NCBI GenBank assembly: GCA_035502995.1
Contig: DATJTW010000102.1
Location: 96,425-160,424 of the forward strand
Reading direction: 5' to 3'
From: CADEED01 sp035502995
GTDB taxonomy: Bacteria > Pseudomonadota > Gammaproteobacteria > Steroidobacterales > Steroidobacteraceae
DNA: 64,000 nucleotides
Below the pieces are notes generated by a model that saw only the letters and a program-made list of their open reading frames with translations, made no database searches and had not been told where the DNA came from. Shown here piece after piece: positions 8,834-17,988 of the stretch. Each line of letters begins with the position of its first letter. Positions within the stretch are counted from its first letter, which is position 1. Both the position numbers and the translations under genes were made by a program.

Positions 8834-10096
8834 TCAGGCCGACCCCGAGGCGGGCGCACGCCGCTCGCGCACCCACAGCGGCAACGTGATCAGGAATCCC
8901 GACAGCGACAGCAGGCCGAAGAACCACAACATGCCGTCGTACCCGGCCGGGTTGGCCGCGCTCGCGCCGTTGACGTCGTTGAGCCGGCCAGCGATGACGT
9001 TCGCCGCGGTCATGCCGATGTTCTCGAGCATGGTCATCAATCCATACGCGGTGCCGAGCTGCGCCGGCTCGACGTACTTCGCGACGGCCGGCCACAGCAC
9101 CGCGGGCACCAGCGAGAACGCGATACCGAGCAGCGCGGTGGGCAGCCACAACGCCTGCGAGCTCTCCGCCAACACCAGGAAACTCAGCGGCAGCAGCAGC
9201 GAACCGACGACCATCAGCAGCGCGTGTTTGCCGATGCGATCGACCAGCAGGCCGAACAGCGGCGTCGCGAACACCGCGGCAAGGAACACGTAGCTGTTCA
9301 GCGTGCTCGACTCCTCGAGCGTGAGGCCGTGCGCATGCTGGAAGTACTTGATCGAGAACGTGCTGCGGAACGCGAAGATCACCGAGTAGAACGCGACGCA
9401 CAACGCGACCACGTACCAGTAGTCGGCGCGGAAGCGCACGAGGCTGCGCCAGTCGAACCGCTCGGCGGGCGGCGCGACGGTCAGCGTACCGCGTGCTGCT
9501 TCGCGGCGGTCGACGACGAAGTAGACCAGCGCGCCGGCGAAGCAGGCCGCCGCGAACCCGACCGCCAGCCACAGCGGCGGCTGCCAGCCCTGCGCGTACA
9601 GGTCGCTGGCGAACGAAGGCGACCGATCCGCGAGATACGAGCCCAGCCGCGACACGCTGACGTTGATCGCCAGGAACAGCGCGAACCAGCGGCCGACGAA
9701 CCACTGCGCCAGCGCCACCAGCCCCGCGACGATCATCGTCTCAGCGCCGATGCCGAACAGCAGCCGGCCGATCGCCATGACGACGAACTGCTCGCCCAGC
9801 GCGGTGACGACCGCGCCGACCAGGCACATCGCCGTGGTCGCGACCATGATGGCCCGTGCGCTGAAGCGGTCCACCAGGATGCCGCCGACCAGCACCAGGA
9901 AAACGTTGGGCAGGCTGTAGATGGCATTCAGCGTGCCGATCTGCGTGTCGCTGAAGCCGAGCTGGCGCGACAGCAGGTCGGCGACCGGGCCGATGCTGTC
10001 GTAGACGTAGTAGTTGCCGATGCTCGCCAGCGACACGCCGATGAGCATCACGACTTGTGCGGCGATCGACGGGCGGGCGGCGGAGGTCGGCGTCAT
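8834..10096 (-). CDS. MFS transporter
   Basis: The 420-residue protein has about 12 predicted membrane helices and the major facilitator layout. The first helices contain the signature around LLSRQLGFSDTQIGTLNAIY and the loop 2-3 motif GGILVDRFSARA. Its start MTPTSAARPS is followed at once by the first hydrophobic helix. The substrate cannot be read from sequence; the closest look-alikes are oxalate/formate- or hexuronate-type MFS permeases. It is followed by the regulator gene and preceded, 25 bp away, by the quinone-reductase-like gene on the same strand. Confidence 0.85.
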   Translation of the reverse strand: MTPTSAARPSIAAQVVMLIGVSLASIGNYYVYDSIGPVADLLSRQLGFSDTQIGTLNAIYSLPNVFLVLVGGILVDRFSARAIMVATTAMCLVGAVVTALGEQFVVMAIGRLLFGIGAETMIVAGLVALAQWFVGRWFALFLAINVSVSRLGSYLADRSPSFASDLYAQGWQPPLWLAVGFAAACFAGALVYFVVDRREAARGTLTVAPPAERFDWRSLVRFRADYWYVVALCVAFYSVIFAFRSTFSIKYFQHAHGLTLEESSTLNSYVFLAAVFATPLFGLLVDRIGKHALLMVVGSLLLPLSFLVLAESSQALWLPTALLGIAFSLVPAVLWPAVAKYVEPAQLGTAYGLMTMLENIGMTAANVIAGRLNDVNGASAANPAGYDGMLWFFGLLSLSGFLITLPLWVRERRAPASGSA

Positions 10097-10112
10097 GCCG
10101 CGAGTCTAATCG

Positions 10113-10130
10113 ATCGACTTGCTAGTCGAT
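10113..10130 (-). terminator. Short hairpin over the stop of the MDR oxidoreductase
   Basis: ATCGACT (10113-10119) and AGTCGAT (10124-10130) pair across a 4-nt loop. The stem covers the TAG stop of the oxidoreductase gene at 10122-10124. It is a weak terminator or simply a short gap structure before the MFS gene. Confidence 0.3.
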
Positions 10131-11228
10131 GGCGAGCGTGACCTTGCCGCGCGCGTGTCCTTCCTCCACGTACGCCACCGCCGCGGCCGCATCGGCCAGC
10201 TCGTACGACCTGTCGAGCACGGGCTTCAGCTTGCCGGCGGCCAGCAGGTCACGGAGATACGCGAGATCGGCCGGGTTCAGCTCGGCCAGCATCATCGAGA
10301 ACGACGGATCGACGAACGGATCGTAGATCGCGGCCTTCAATCCCTTCGACAGCGGCCCGATCCAGTTGCCGTCGCTGGGACCGCCGACCATCACGTAGAT
10401 GCCGTCGGGCGTCAGCACGTGGCGGTACTCGGTGAGGTCGCGGTTGCCGACGGTGTCGATGATCACGTCGTAACGCTCCGGCCGCTGCACGAAATCCTCG
10501 GTCTTGTAGTCGACGACGAGATCCGCGCCGAGCCCGCGCACCATCTCCACGTTGCGCGTGCTGCACACGCCGGTGACGGTGGCGCCGAGATGTTTGGCGA
10601 TTTGAACGGCGAACGTGCCGACGCCGCCCGACGCGCCGTTGACGAGCACCTTCTGCCCGGCCTTCACCTTGCCCTTGTCGCGCAACGCCTGCAGTGCGGT
10701 GACGGCGGCGATGGGCACCGCCGCGGCCTGTTCGAACGACAGGTTCTCCGGCTTCAGCACGATGTTCCGCGCGGCGCGAACGACCAGATACTCGGCGAAC
10801 GCGCCGCTGCGGCCGCCGAACACGGCGTCGCCGGGCTTGAAGGTCTTCACGTCCGCGCCGACCGCCTCGACGACGCCGGCGAAGTCGACGCCGAAGCTCG
10901 GGTCCTTCGGCCGGCCCATGCCGGCGCCAAGCCGCATGATGTATGGCGTGCCGTGCATGTAATGGAAGTCGAGCGGGTTCACGCCGGCGGCGCGCACGTG
11001 CACCAGCACCTCGTCGGCAGCCGGCACCGGCTTCGCGACGCGCTCGAGCTTCAGCACCTCGGGGCCGCCGTAGCAGCGGTACGCGATGGCGTTCATCGAC
11101 GCCGCGCCCGACACTGGCGCCGCGCCGGCCTCACAAGGCGCGTCGTGGCTGAGGAAGAACGCGAACACGCCCGCGGCCACGATCAGCACCAGCAGGATGA
11201 TCCGGGAAATCTTGAGTTTTCGTGCCAT
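10122..11228 (-). CDS. Membrane-anchored MDR-family quinone/alcohol oxidoreductase
   Basis: I place the start at MARKLKISR (11228), giving 368 residues: a short basic N-terminus, one hydrophobic segment (about residues 9-25) that is a signal anchor, then a medium-chain dehydrogenase of the zinc-free quinone oxidoreductase type starting at MNAIAYRCYGGPEVLKLERV. The NAD(P)-binding fold shows VNGASGGVGTFAVQIAKHLG. An upstream MVGH start at 11240 is also possible. An N-terminal membrane anchor is unusual for this normally cytosolic enzyme family. It is divergent from the dipeptidase gene, with only about 46 bp between them. Substrate unknown. Confidence 0.8.
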   Translation of the reverse strand: MARKLKISRIILLVLIVAAGVFAFFLSHDAPCEAGAAPVSGAASMNAIAYRCYGGPEVLKLERVAKPVPAADEVLVHVRAAGVNPLDFHYMHGTPYIMRLGAGMGRPKDPSFGVDFAGVVEAVGADVKTFKPGDAVFGGRSGAFAEYLVVRAARNIVLKPENLSFEQAAAVPIAAVTALQALRDKGKVKAGQKVLVNGASGGVGTFAVQIAKHLGATVTGVCSTRNVEMVRGLGADLVVDYKTEDFVQRPERYDVIIDTVGNRDLTEYRHVLTPDGIYVMVGGPSDGNWIGPLSKGLKAAIYDPFVDPSFSMMLAELNPADLAYLRDLLAAGKLKPVLDRSYELADAAAAVAYVEEGHARGKVTLAID

Positions 11229-11274
11229 GTGTCCAACCATGCGCGCACCGCGCGTCGCTTGCCAGGGGATCCCG

Positions 11275-12489
11275 ATGTCTCGACTCTCGTCAGCTCTCGT
11301 CCGGCTGTCCGCCGCCCTCGTCTTTGCCGCAACCCAGGCCTTCGCCGCGCCCGCGGACGACCTCGCGCACGCGCGCCGCGTGCTCGCGAAGGCCATCCTC
11401 TTCGACGGCCACAACGACCTGCCGTGGGCCATCCGCACGGACAAGGACCATCCGAACGACGTCGTCGGCTACGACCTGCGCAAGACCGCGCCGGGCCAGA
11501 CCGACATCGCCCGCCTGCGCGCCGGCGGAGTCTCGGCCCAATTCTGGTCCGTCTACATCCCCGGCGAGATGAAAGATCATTTAGCCGCGACGCAGCTCGA
11601 GCAGATCGACCTGATGCGCCGCGTGATCGCCCGCTACCCGGACGTGTTCCAGCTCGCCGCCACCGCCAGTGATATACGGACGGCGAAGAAAAACGGGCGC
11701 ATCGGCTCGATGCTCGGCATCGAGGGCGGCCATGCCATCGAGAACTCCCTCGGCGCGCTGCGGGCGTATTACGACCTCGGCGTGCGCTACATGACGTTGA
11801 CGCACAATTCGACGCTCGACTGGGCGGACTCCGCGGCCGACGTGCCCACGCACCACGGCCTGACGCCGTTCGGCGAGCAGGTGGTGGGGGAGATGAACCG
11901 CCTCGGCATGTTGGTGGATCTCTCGCACACGTCGGCGGAGACCATGGACGACGCGCTGCGCGTGTCGAAGGCGCCGGTGATCTGGTCGCATTCGTCGGCG
12001 CGCGCGGTCTGCGACGTGCCGCGCAACATCCCCGACGAGATCCTGAAACGCGTGCCGGCGAATGGCGGCGTGGTGATGGTCACGTTCGTCGCCGGGTTCA
12101 CGGACCCGGACGTCGCGAAGGTGATGCAGCCGAAGATCGAGGAGTACAACCGCCGCTCGAAGGCGTTGAACACGGAGGCCGAGCGCGAGGCGCTGCGCGT
12201 CTCGCTGTTCGAGGGCGTCAAACTACCCGTGACGACGATCGCGAAGGTCGCGGACCAGGTCGACTACGTGCGCAAGGTCGCCGGCGTCGATCACGTCGGC
12301 CTCGGCGGTGATTTCGACGGCAACACCGAGTGGCCGGAAGGGTTGTCCGACGTCTCGATGTATCCGAACCTGTTCGCCGAGCTGATCCGCCGCGGCTGGA
12401 GCGATGCGGACCTGGCGAAGCTCGCCGGCGAGAACGTGCTCCGCGCGCTGGAACGCGCGGAGCAGGTTTCGAAAGAGCTGAGTCGTTAG
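11275..12489 (+). CDS. Membrane dipeptidase (peptidase family M19), exported
   Basis: The 404-residue protein starts MSRLSSALVRLSAALVF with a signal peptide cleaved after AFA (about residue 24). The M19 metal ligands are visible: His-x-Asp in FDGHNDLPW (46-48), Glu in LGIEGGHAIE, and His in DLSHTS. The last part contains GGDFDG, also typical of renal dipeptidase-like enzymes. It should hydrolyse dipeptides in the periplasm using two zinc ions. AGGGGAT precedes the start. The stop overlaps the DUF4199 gene stop tail-to-tail by 4 bp. Confidence 0.9.
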   Translation: MSRLSSALVRLSAALVFAATQAFAAPADDLAHARRVLAKAILFDGHNDLPWAIRTDKDHPNDVVGYDLRKTAPGQTDIARLRAGGVSAQFWSVYIPGEMKDHLAATQLEQIDLMRRVIARYPDVFQLAATASDIRTAKKNGRIGSMLGIEGGHAIENSLGALRAYYDLGVRYMTLTHNSTLDWADSAADVPTHHGLTPFGEQVVGEMNRLGMLVDLSHTSAETMDDALRVSKAPVIWSHSSARAVCDVPRNIPDEILKRVPANGGVVMVTFVAGFTDPDVAKVMQPKIEEYNRRSKALNTEAEREALRVSLFEGVKLPVTTIAKVADQVDYVRKVAGVDHVGLGGDFDGNTEWPEGLSDVSMYPNLFAELIRRGWSDADLAKLAGENVLRALERAEQVSKELSR

Positions 12490-13031
12490 GCCGGCGCCCG
12501 CGCCGGCAACACGCGCGGATTCCGCAACACCGCCGCGCTGATCAGCGACACCAGCAGCCCCACCGGGAACATCTCGACGAACGTCATCGGGATGCGCACC
12601 AGCGGCTTCGCGTACATCGTCGCGAAGTCCTTCGCCTCCGCGGTGGCCTTCGCGATCTGCTCGGGCGTGCCGCCGTGGTTCTTCACGCTGTCGATCATCG
12701 CGTTCGAATACATCGCGATGAAGTCGACGGGGGCGAACGCCATGCAGATCTCCCAGGCGATCACGTAGATCACGCAGGCCACCGCGCTGATCGCGAGGCC
12801 GACGCCGAACGCCGCGCCGAATTTCACGACGCCGCCCTTGAACCGGTCGCGGTACTGCTTGATGCCGAGGAACACGCTGGTCAGTGCCACGAGCATCGTC
12901 AGGTAGCCGATCAGCATCCCGCCCAGCGGGTCGCCGGGGTTCTGCGGATCGGCGGTGAACATCCGCCACGTCATCGGCGCGGCGACGATGAGGCCGCCGA
13001 TCAGTCCATATCGCAGGATCAAGGGAAGCAT
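12486..13031 (-). CDS. DUF4199 family membrane protein
   Basis: The start chosen is MLPLILRYGLIGG (13031), behind an AAGGTG site, giving 181 residues with four hydrophobic helices (about residues 5-25, 35-55, 75-100 and 150-170). Length and the TSVFLGIKQYRD and FKGG segments match the DUF4199 family, whose function is not known. It sits 111 bp downstream of the membrane LuxR gene on the same strand, a pairing that suggests the LuxR protein acts on it. Confidence 0.75.
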   Translation of the reverse strand: MLPLILRYGLIGGLIVAAPMTWRMFTADPQNPGDPLGGMLIGYLTMLVALTSVFLGIKQYRDRFKGGVVKFGAAFGVGLAISAVACVIYVIAWEICMAFAPVDFIAMYSNAMIDSVKNHGGTPEQIAKATAEAKDFATMYAKPLVRIPMTFVEMFPVGLLVSLISAAVLRNPRVLPARAPA

Positions 13032-13142
13032 GGGACACCTTCTTCGTTGGAATGGAGTCGCATCAATGTCCGCGCGGCGTGGCCCGGGCAATCGTATGAA
13101 AGGGTGATTCGGGCGAAATCGTCACGTCGGCGCGGCCCGGGC

Positions 13143-13565
13143 CTAGCGAATCAGCCCCAATTCCCGCGCCCGCGAGATCGCCGCCGTCCGCCGCCCTACC
13201 TGCAGCTTCTCGAACAGCTTCGCGACGTGCGTCTTCACGGTATTCGGCGACACCGCCAGCTGGTTCGCGATCTCCTTGTTCGACCGCCCGCCCGCCAGCA
13301 GCTCGAGCACTTCGCGTTCCCGGTCGCTGATGCCCAGCGATTCGAACGCCTGCACGTTGACCTCGAACGGCGCCGGCGGCGCGCGCCGGAACAGCCGCGC
13401 GCCGGCCCACACGCCCAGCGCCAGGAACGCGACCCCGATCAGCGCCGCGTACACCTGGAATGGATACGCGCGCACGAGGTACTGGTACTCGAGCCACTGC
13501 AGCCCCACGGCGCCGAGCGCCAGCAGGGCGCCGTAGACGAGGACGGTGCGCACCACGGAATTCAT
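13143..13565 (-). CDS. Membrane-anchored LuxR-type helix-turn-helix protein
   Basis: The 140-residue protein has two N-terminal hydrophobic helices (about 5-25 and 38-58) followed directly by a LuxR/GerE DNA-binding domain: SLGISDREREVLELLAGGRS, then NKEIANQLAVSPNTVKTHV. There is no receiver or autoinducer domain. It may be a one-component regulator held at the membrane. It lies upstream of, and in the same direction as, the DUF4199 gene. The signal sensed is unknown. Confidence 0.8.
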   Translation of the reverse strand: MNSVVRTVLVYGALLALGAVGLQWLEYQYLVRAYPFQVYAALIGVAFLALGVWAGARLFRRAPPAPFEVNVQAFESLGISDREREVLELLAGGRSNKEIANQLAVSPNTVKTHVAKLFEKLQVGRRTAAISRARELGLIR

Positions 13566-13719
13566 GGACGAAGTATGAGCGCTCTCCTACAGTCGCGCAC
13601 GGAGTCCGGACCTGACGGGAACGCGGACCGGCTCACTACCATGGCCGGTGTTGGGCGTCGTCGCGCACCCGCGCGAACAACAAACAATCGGCACGACTCC
13701 CGCTGCGAAGGAGTTCGCC

Positions 13720-15102
13720 ATGTCGATACGTTTTCCGAAGATCGTTTCCCTTGGCGTCGCGTCGGTCGTCGCGGTGTCCGCGTTCGTCGCGTGCACGGCG
13801 TGCACGTCGGTCGGTCCCACGCGCGTGGGACCCGTGGCATCGCCGGAGTCGAGCATCGGCGCATCGCCGACGCTGCCCGAGCCGAACAAGAAGCTGATCC
13901 CGACCGTGCAGATCGCGCCGGCCATCGGCTGGCCGCTGCAGGGCAAGCCGACCGCCGCGCCCGGTGTCGCCGTGAAGGCGTTCGCGTCGGGGCTCGTGCA
14001 TCCGCGCTGGCTCACGGTGCTGCCGAACGGCGACGTGCTGGTCGCCGAGTCCAACGCGCCCGTGCGGCCGAAGGATGGCGGCGGCGTGAAGGGCCTGGTG
14101 ATGAAGCAGGTGATGAAGAAGGCCGGTGCGACGATCCCGTCACCCGACCGCATCACGCTGCTGCGCGACGCCGACGGCGACGGCATCGCCGAGCTGAAGA
14201 CGGTGTTCCTCGGCGATCTGCATTCGCCGTTCGGCATGGCGCTGATCGGCGAGGACCTGTACGTCGCGAACACCGACGCCATCCTGAAGTTCAGATACGT
14301 GCCGGGCGCGACGAAGATCGAGGGCGCCGGCACCAAGCTCACGGACCTGCCCGGCGGCGAGATCAACCATCACTGGACGAAGAACATCATCGCCAGCCGC
14401 GACGGCACGAAGCTCTACGCGACGGTGGGTTCGAACAGCAACGTCGCCGAGAACGGCATTGCGGCGGAAGAGGGCCGTGCCGCGATCTGGGAAGTGGACG
14501 TCGCGAGCGGACAGAAACGCCTCTTTGCCACCGGCCTGCGCAATCCGAACGGGCTCGCCTGGGAGCCGTCGAGTGGCGCGTTGTGGACCGTCGCGAACGA
14601 ACGCGACGAGCTCGGCAACGACCTCGTGCCTGACTACCTGACCTCCGTGCAGGACGGCGCGTTCTACGGCTGGCCCTACAGCTACTACGGCCAACACGTC
14701 GACGCGCGCGTGTCGCCGCCGCGGCCCGAGCTCGTGGCGAAGGCGATCGCGCCCGACTATGCGCTGGGCGCACACGTCGCGGCGCTGGGTCTCGCGGCCG
14801 CGGAGAAGACCGCGCTGCCGGCGCCGTTCGCCAACGGCATGTTCGTCGGCCTGCACGGCTCGTGGAACCGCAAGCCGCCGGCCGGATACAAGGTGGCGTT
14901 CGTGCCGTTCGCCAACGGCAAGCCCTCGGGCCCGCCGGTGGACCTGCTGACCGGCTTCGTCAACGACAACGGCGAGGCGCGCGGCCGGCCGGTGGGCGTG
15001 GCGTTCGACGCGGCGGGCGCGCTGCTGGTCGCGGACGACGTCGGCAACGTGGTGTGGCGCGCGACGGCGAAGCCGGCGAAGGCGGTCGCGCAGGCGCAGT
15101 GA
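13720..15102 (+). CDS. PQQ-dependent sugar dehydrogenase of the L-sorbosone type, lipoprotein
   Basis: The start MSIRFPKIVS at 13720 is fixed by AAGGAG six bases upstream; earlier in-frame starts lack a site. The 460-residue product has a signal peptide whose cysteines (FVACTACTS) offer a lipobox. The body is a beta-propeller of the glucose/sorbosone dehydrogenase family, with HPRWLTVLPNGDVLVAES near the start and NPNGLAWEP and the C-terminal GLHGSWNRKPPAGYKV typical of the sorbosone subgroup. It probably oxidises sugars in the periplasm with PQQ. It is followed 54 bp later by the GH3 glucosidase, suggesting joint sugar use. Confidence 0.85.
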   Translation: MSIRFPKIVSLGVASVVAVSAFVACTACTSVGPTRVGPVASPESSIGASPTLPEPNKKLIPTVQIAPAIGWPLQGKPTAAPGVAVKAFASGLVHPRWLTVLPNGDVLVAESNAPVRPKDGGGVKGLVMKQVMKKAGATIPSPDRITLLRDADGDGIAELKTVFLGDLHSPFGMALIGEDLYVANTDAILKFRYVPGATKIEGAGTKLTDLPGGEINHHWTKNIIASRDGTKLYATVGSNSNVAENGIAAEEGRAAIWEVDVASGQKRLFATGLRNPNGLAWEPSSGALWTVANERDELGNDLVPDYLTSVQDGAFYGWPYSYYGQHVDARVSPPRPELVAKAIAPDYALGAHVAALGLAAAEKTALPAPFANGMFVGLHGSWNRKPPAGYKVAFVPFANGKPSGPPVDLLTGFVNDNGEARGRPVGVAFDAAGALLVADDVGNVVWRATAKPAKAVAQAQ

Positions 15103-15156
15103 AATAATCGGCGCGCCGTGCTCAAATCGCGCCTCGTGTCCAACGAGGGGTGGTTC

Positions 15157-17376
15157 ATGAGCATGCGTCGCGCCGTTCTTGCCGGTTCCTGTTTGTTTGC
15201 GCTGGTCGCCACCGGCTCCGCGGCCGCCGACGAGGCGCCGAAACCGTGGATGAACACCTCGCTGGAAGCGGACCAGCGCGCCAGCCTCGTCGTCGCGCAG
15301 ATGACGACCGAGGAGAAGCAGACGCTGGTGTTCGGCTACTTCGGCACCGACGCGCCGTGGAAGAAATACACCATCGCGCCCGAAGCGCTCGAAGGATCCG
15401 CCGGCTACGTGCCGGGCATCCCGCGGCTCGGCATCCCGCCGCAGTGGATCGCCGATGCCGGCATCGGCGTCGCTACGCAGGGCGGCGCGAAGCAGAAGCG
15501 CGAGCGCACGTCCTTGCCCTCCGGCATGGCCACGGCCGCCACGTGGAACCCGGAGCTCGCGTTCGATGCCGGCGCGATGATCGGCGCCGAGGCGCGCGCG
15601 TCCGGCTTCAACGTGTTGCTGGCCGGCGGCGTGAACCTGGTGCGCGAGCCGCGCAATGGCCGCAACTTCGAATACGGCGGTGAAGATCCGCTGCTGGCCG
15701 GCATGATCGTCGGGGCGCAGATCCGCGGCATCGAGTCGAACCACATCATCTCGACCGTCAAGCACTACGCGTTGAACGATCAGGAGACGGATCGCAACCA
15801 GGTCAACGTCGTGATCGACCGCGCGCAGGCGCGCATGTCCGACCTGCTGGCGTTCCAGATCGCGATCGACCAGTCGAGCCCGGGCTCGGTCATGTGCTCG
15901 TACAACAAGGTGTGGGGCGACCACGCCTGCGAGAGCGCCTATCTACTGAGCGACCTCCTGCGCCGCGACTGGGGCTGGCGCGGCTACGTGATGTCCGACT
16001 GGGGCGCGACGCACAGCACCGGCAAGGCGGCGAACGCCGGCCTCGACCAGCAGTCCGGCTGGCCGTTCGACGACAAGCCGTACTTCGGCGAGCTGATGCT
16101 GAAGGCGGTGCAGTCGGGCGAGGTCGCCGATCGGCGGCTGACCGAGATGGCGCGGCGCATCGTGCGCACGTTGTTCGCCAAGGGCGTCATCGACAACCCG
16201 GTGAAGATCGCGGACATCGACTACGCGGCGCATGCCGCGGTGACGCGTGCCGGCGCCGAGCAGGGCGCAGTGCTGCTGAAGAACGACAAGATCCTGCCGC
16301 TGACCGCGAAGGCGAAACGCATCGCGGTGATCGGCGGCTGGGCCGACAAGGGCGTGCTGGCCGGCGGCGGTTCGTCGCTGGTGTATCCGATCGGCGGCAA
16401 CGCGGTGCCGGGCATGGAGCCGAAGGTGTGGCCGGGGCCGATCATGGTCCACCCGTCGTCGCCGCTGAAGGCGATCCAGGCGCTGGCGCCGAAGGCCAGC
16501 GTGGAGTTCGCGAGCGGCACCGACCGCGCCGCGGCCGCGGCGCTGGCGAAGCGCAGCGACGTGGTGCTGGTGTTCGCGACGCAATGGAACGGCGAATCGT
16601 TCGACTCGCCGTTGACGCTCGAGCACGATCAGGACGCATTGATCGACGCGGTTGCCGCCGCGAACCCGAACACGGTCGTCGTGCTCGAGAGCGGTGGTGC
16701 GGTGCTGATGCCGTGGGTCGGCAAGGTGAAGGGCGTGCTCGCCGCGTGGTACCCGGGCACGAGCGGTGGCGAGGCGATCGCGAACGTGCTGTTCGGCCGC
16801 GTGAACCCGTCGGGACGTCTGCCGATCACGTTCCCCGCCGATGAATCGCAGCTGCCGCGCAAGGATCTGGTGGAGAAGGACGCGCAGGGTGCGTCGCTGC
16901 TGACCGCGACCTACAAGGAAGGTGCGACCGTCGGCTACAAGTGGTACGAGGCTAACAAGCTCACGCCGCTGTTCCCGTTCGGCTTCGGCCTCGGATACAC
17001 GTCGTTCGCGTATCGCGACCTCGCGGCGCATTCGGAAAAGGACGGTGTCGTCGTGAAGTTCCGCGTCACGAACACCGGCGCGCGTGATGGGTACGCCGTG
17101 CCGCAGATCTACATCGCGCCCGCGGCCGGCGGCTGGGAAGGACCGAAGCGGCTCGGCGGCTGGCGCAAGGTGGACATCAAGCGCGGCGCGAAGGCGGATC
17201 TCGAGGTGCGCATCGATCCGCGGCTGCTGGCGGTGTTCAAGGACGCCGACAACGCCTGGCACATCGAGGGTGGCAGCTATCGCGTGACGCTCGGCGAGTC
17301 CTCGGCCGACGTGAAGCTGGAGACCACGGTGCAGGTGCGGGCGCGGACGTTGCCGTCGGGGTGGAAGGCGGACTGA
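15157..17376 (+). CDS. Glycoside hydrolase family 3 beta-glucosidase, exported
   Basis: The start MSMRRAVLAGS (15157) follows GAGGGG and gives 739 residues with a signal peptide ending near GSAAADE. The GH3 N-domain contains KHYALNDQETDRNQ and the nucleophile region YVMSDWGATHS. The C-domain and a fibronectin-III-like end (FGFGLGYTSFAY onward) complete the usual three-domain beta-glucosidase. It should release glucose from beta-glucosides in the periplasm. A strong hairpin follows the stop. Confidence 0.9.
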   Translation: MSMRRAVLAGSCLFALVATGSAAADEAPKPWMNTSLEADQRASLVVAQMTTEEKQTLVFGYFGTDAPWKKYTIAPEALEGSAGYVPGIPRLGIPPQWIADAGIGVATQGGAKQKRERTSLPSGMATAATWNPELAFDAGAMIGAEARASGFNVLLAGGVNLVREPRNGRNFEYGGEDPLLAGMIVGAQIRGIESNHIISTVKHYALNDQETDRNQVNVVIDRAQARMSDLLAFQIAIDQSSPGSVMCSYNKVWGDHACESAYLLSDLLRRDWGWRGYVMSDWGATHSTGKAANAGLDQQSGWPFDDKPYFGELMLKAVQSGEVADRRLTEMARRIVRTLFAKGVIDNPVKIADIDYAAHAAVTRAGAEQGAVLLKNDKILPLTAKAKRIAVIGGWADKGVLAGGGSSLVYPIGGNAVPGMEPKVWPGPIMVHPSSPLKAIQALAPKASVEFASGTDRAAAAALAKRSDVVLVFATQWNGESFDSPLTLEHDQDALIDAVAAANPNTVVVLESGGAVLMPWVGKVKGVLAAWYPGTSGGEAIANVLFGRVNPSGRLPITFPADESQLPRKDLVEKDAQGASLLTATYKEGATVGYKWYEANKLTPLFPFGFGLGYTSFAYRDLAAHSEKDGVVVKFRVTNTGARDGYAVPQIYIAPAAGGWEGPKRLGGWRKVDIKRGAKADLEVRIDPRLLAVFKDADNAWHIEGGSYRVTLGESSADVKLETTVQVRARTLPSGWKAD

Positions 17377-17389
17377 CGCCGGTTGCGGC

Positions 17390-17415
17390 CGGGCGATGAC
17401 ACGCGTCATCGCCCG
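17390..17415 (+). terminator. Strong hairpin downstream of the GH3 gene
   Basis: CGGGCGATGAC (17390-17400) pairs perfectly with GTCATCGCCCG (17405-17415) across a 4-nt loop, 14 bp after the GH3 stop. No T-run follows, as is common in high-GC genomes. Its last bases abut the regulatory motif copy at 17424. Confidence 0.6.
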
Positions 17416-17423
17416 TAGTCCCG

Positions 17424-17439
17424 TCCGCAGTCATACGCA
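17424..17439 (-). promoter_or_regulatory. Copy 1 of the TNCGNA-N4-TGCGGA motif
   Basis: On the minus strand this reads TGCGTATGACTGCGGA, followed six bases on by TACGGG. It lies 55 bp upstream of the TTG start of the lipoprotein gene at 17494 and just after the GH3 terminator, which marks the left end of the motif-bearing island. Confidence 0.5.
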
Positions 17440-17493
17440 TGCCGTGCGGACGGGCGGGAGGCACGCTGGGCGCCTTCGGACAGGAGAGCCGAC

Positions 17494-17952
17494 TTGCGCC
17501 ACCGCCGTTTCGTATCCGCATTCGCCTCGTGCGTTTTTCCATTGCTGGCCGCCTGCGCGATCACCTCCGAGGGTCTCGGCGTGGACGACCCGCCGCAGGC
17601 CGCGCTCGTGCAGTGGCGGGGCTTCGACGCGGTATCGGGTGAGATGGTCGCCTTGCTCCGGGATGGACGGCGCTTCACGGGCCCGTATGTCTGGGTCGCG
17701 CCCGGTGTCGGCGCGGATCGCCTGGCGCCGCTGCTCGAAGACTGGGGCGGCGCGCGGCATTGGGCCCACTACGAAGGCGACGTGCTCGCGAGCCTGCGCA
17801 CCGACGACGGCTCGCGGCTGCGCTGCCGATTCCATCTCGACGAGCCCCAGTCGGGAATGCACGGCGGCGGGGCCGGCCGATGCCAGGCGACGGACGGCCG
17901 ATCGTGGCCGGCGCGGTTTCCCGCGCGCGAAGAGCGCGAGGTCTCCACGTGA
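17494..17952 (+). CDS. Small putative lipoprotein of unknown function
   Basis: The 152-residue product starts with TTG at 17494, chosen because AGGAG lies nine bases upstream and the signal peptide begins there. The lipobox is LLAAC (residues 17-21), followed by a short soluble domain with no family I recognise. The gene is convergent with the phosphoribosyltransferase gene; a small stem CGGGCG/CGCCCG at 17953-17967 lies between them. A copy of the shared motif in front suggests regulation with the island. Confidence 0.55.
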   Translation: MRHRRFVSAFASCVFPLLAACAITSEGLGVDDPPQAALVQWRGFDAVSGEMVALLRDGRRFTGPYVWVAPGVGADRLAPLLEDWGGARHWAHYEGDVLASLRTDDGSRLRCRFHLDEPQSGMHGGGAGRCQATDGRSWPARFPAREEREVST

Positions 17953-17988
17953 CGGGCGCATCGCCCGCCCCCTGTCTACCCTGAAGCG

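Noticed and set aside
10122..11444. A longer 440-residue form of the MDR oxidoreductase
   Set aside because: The extension would overlap the dipeptidase start region and lacks the signal-anchor logic seen at 11228.
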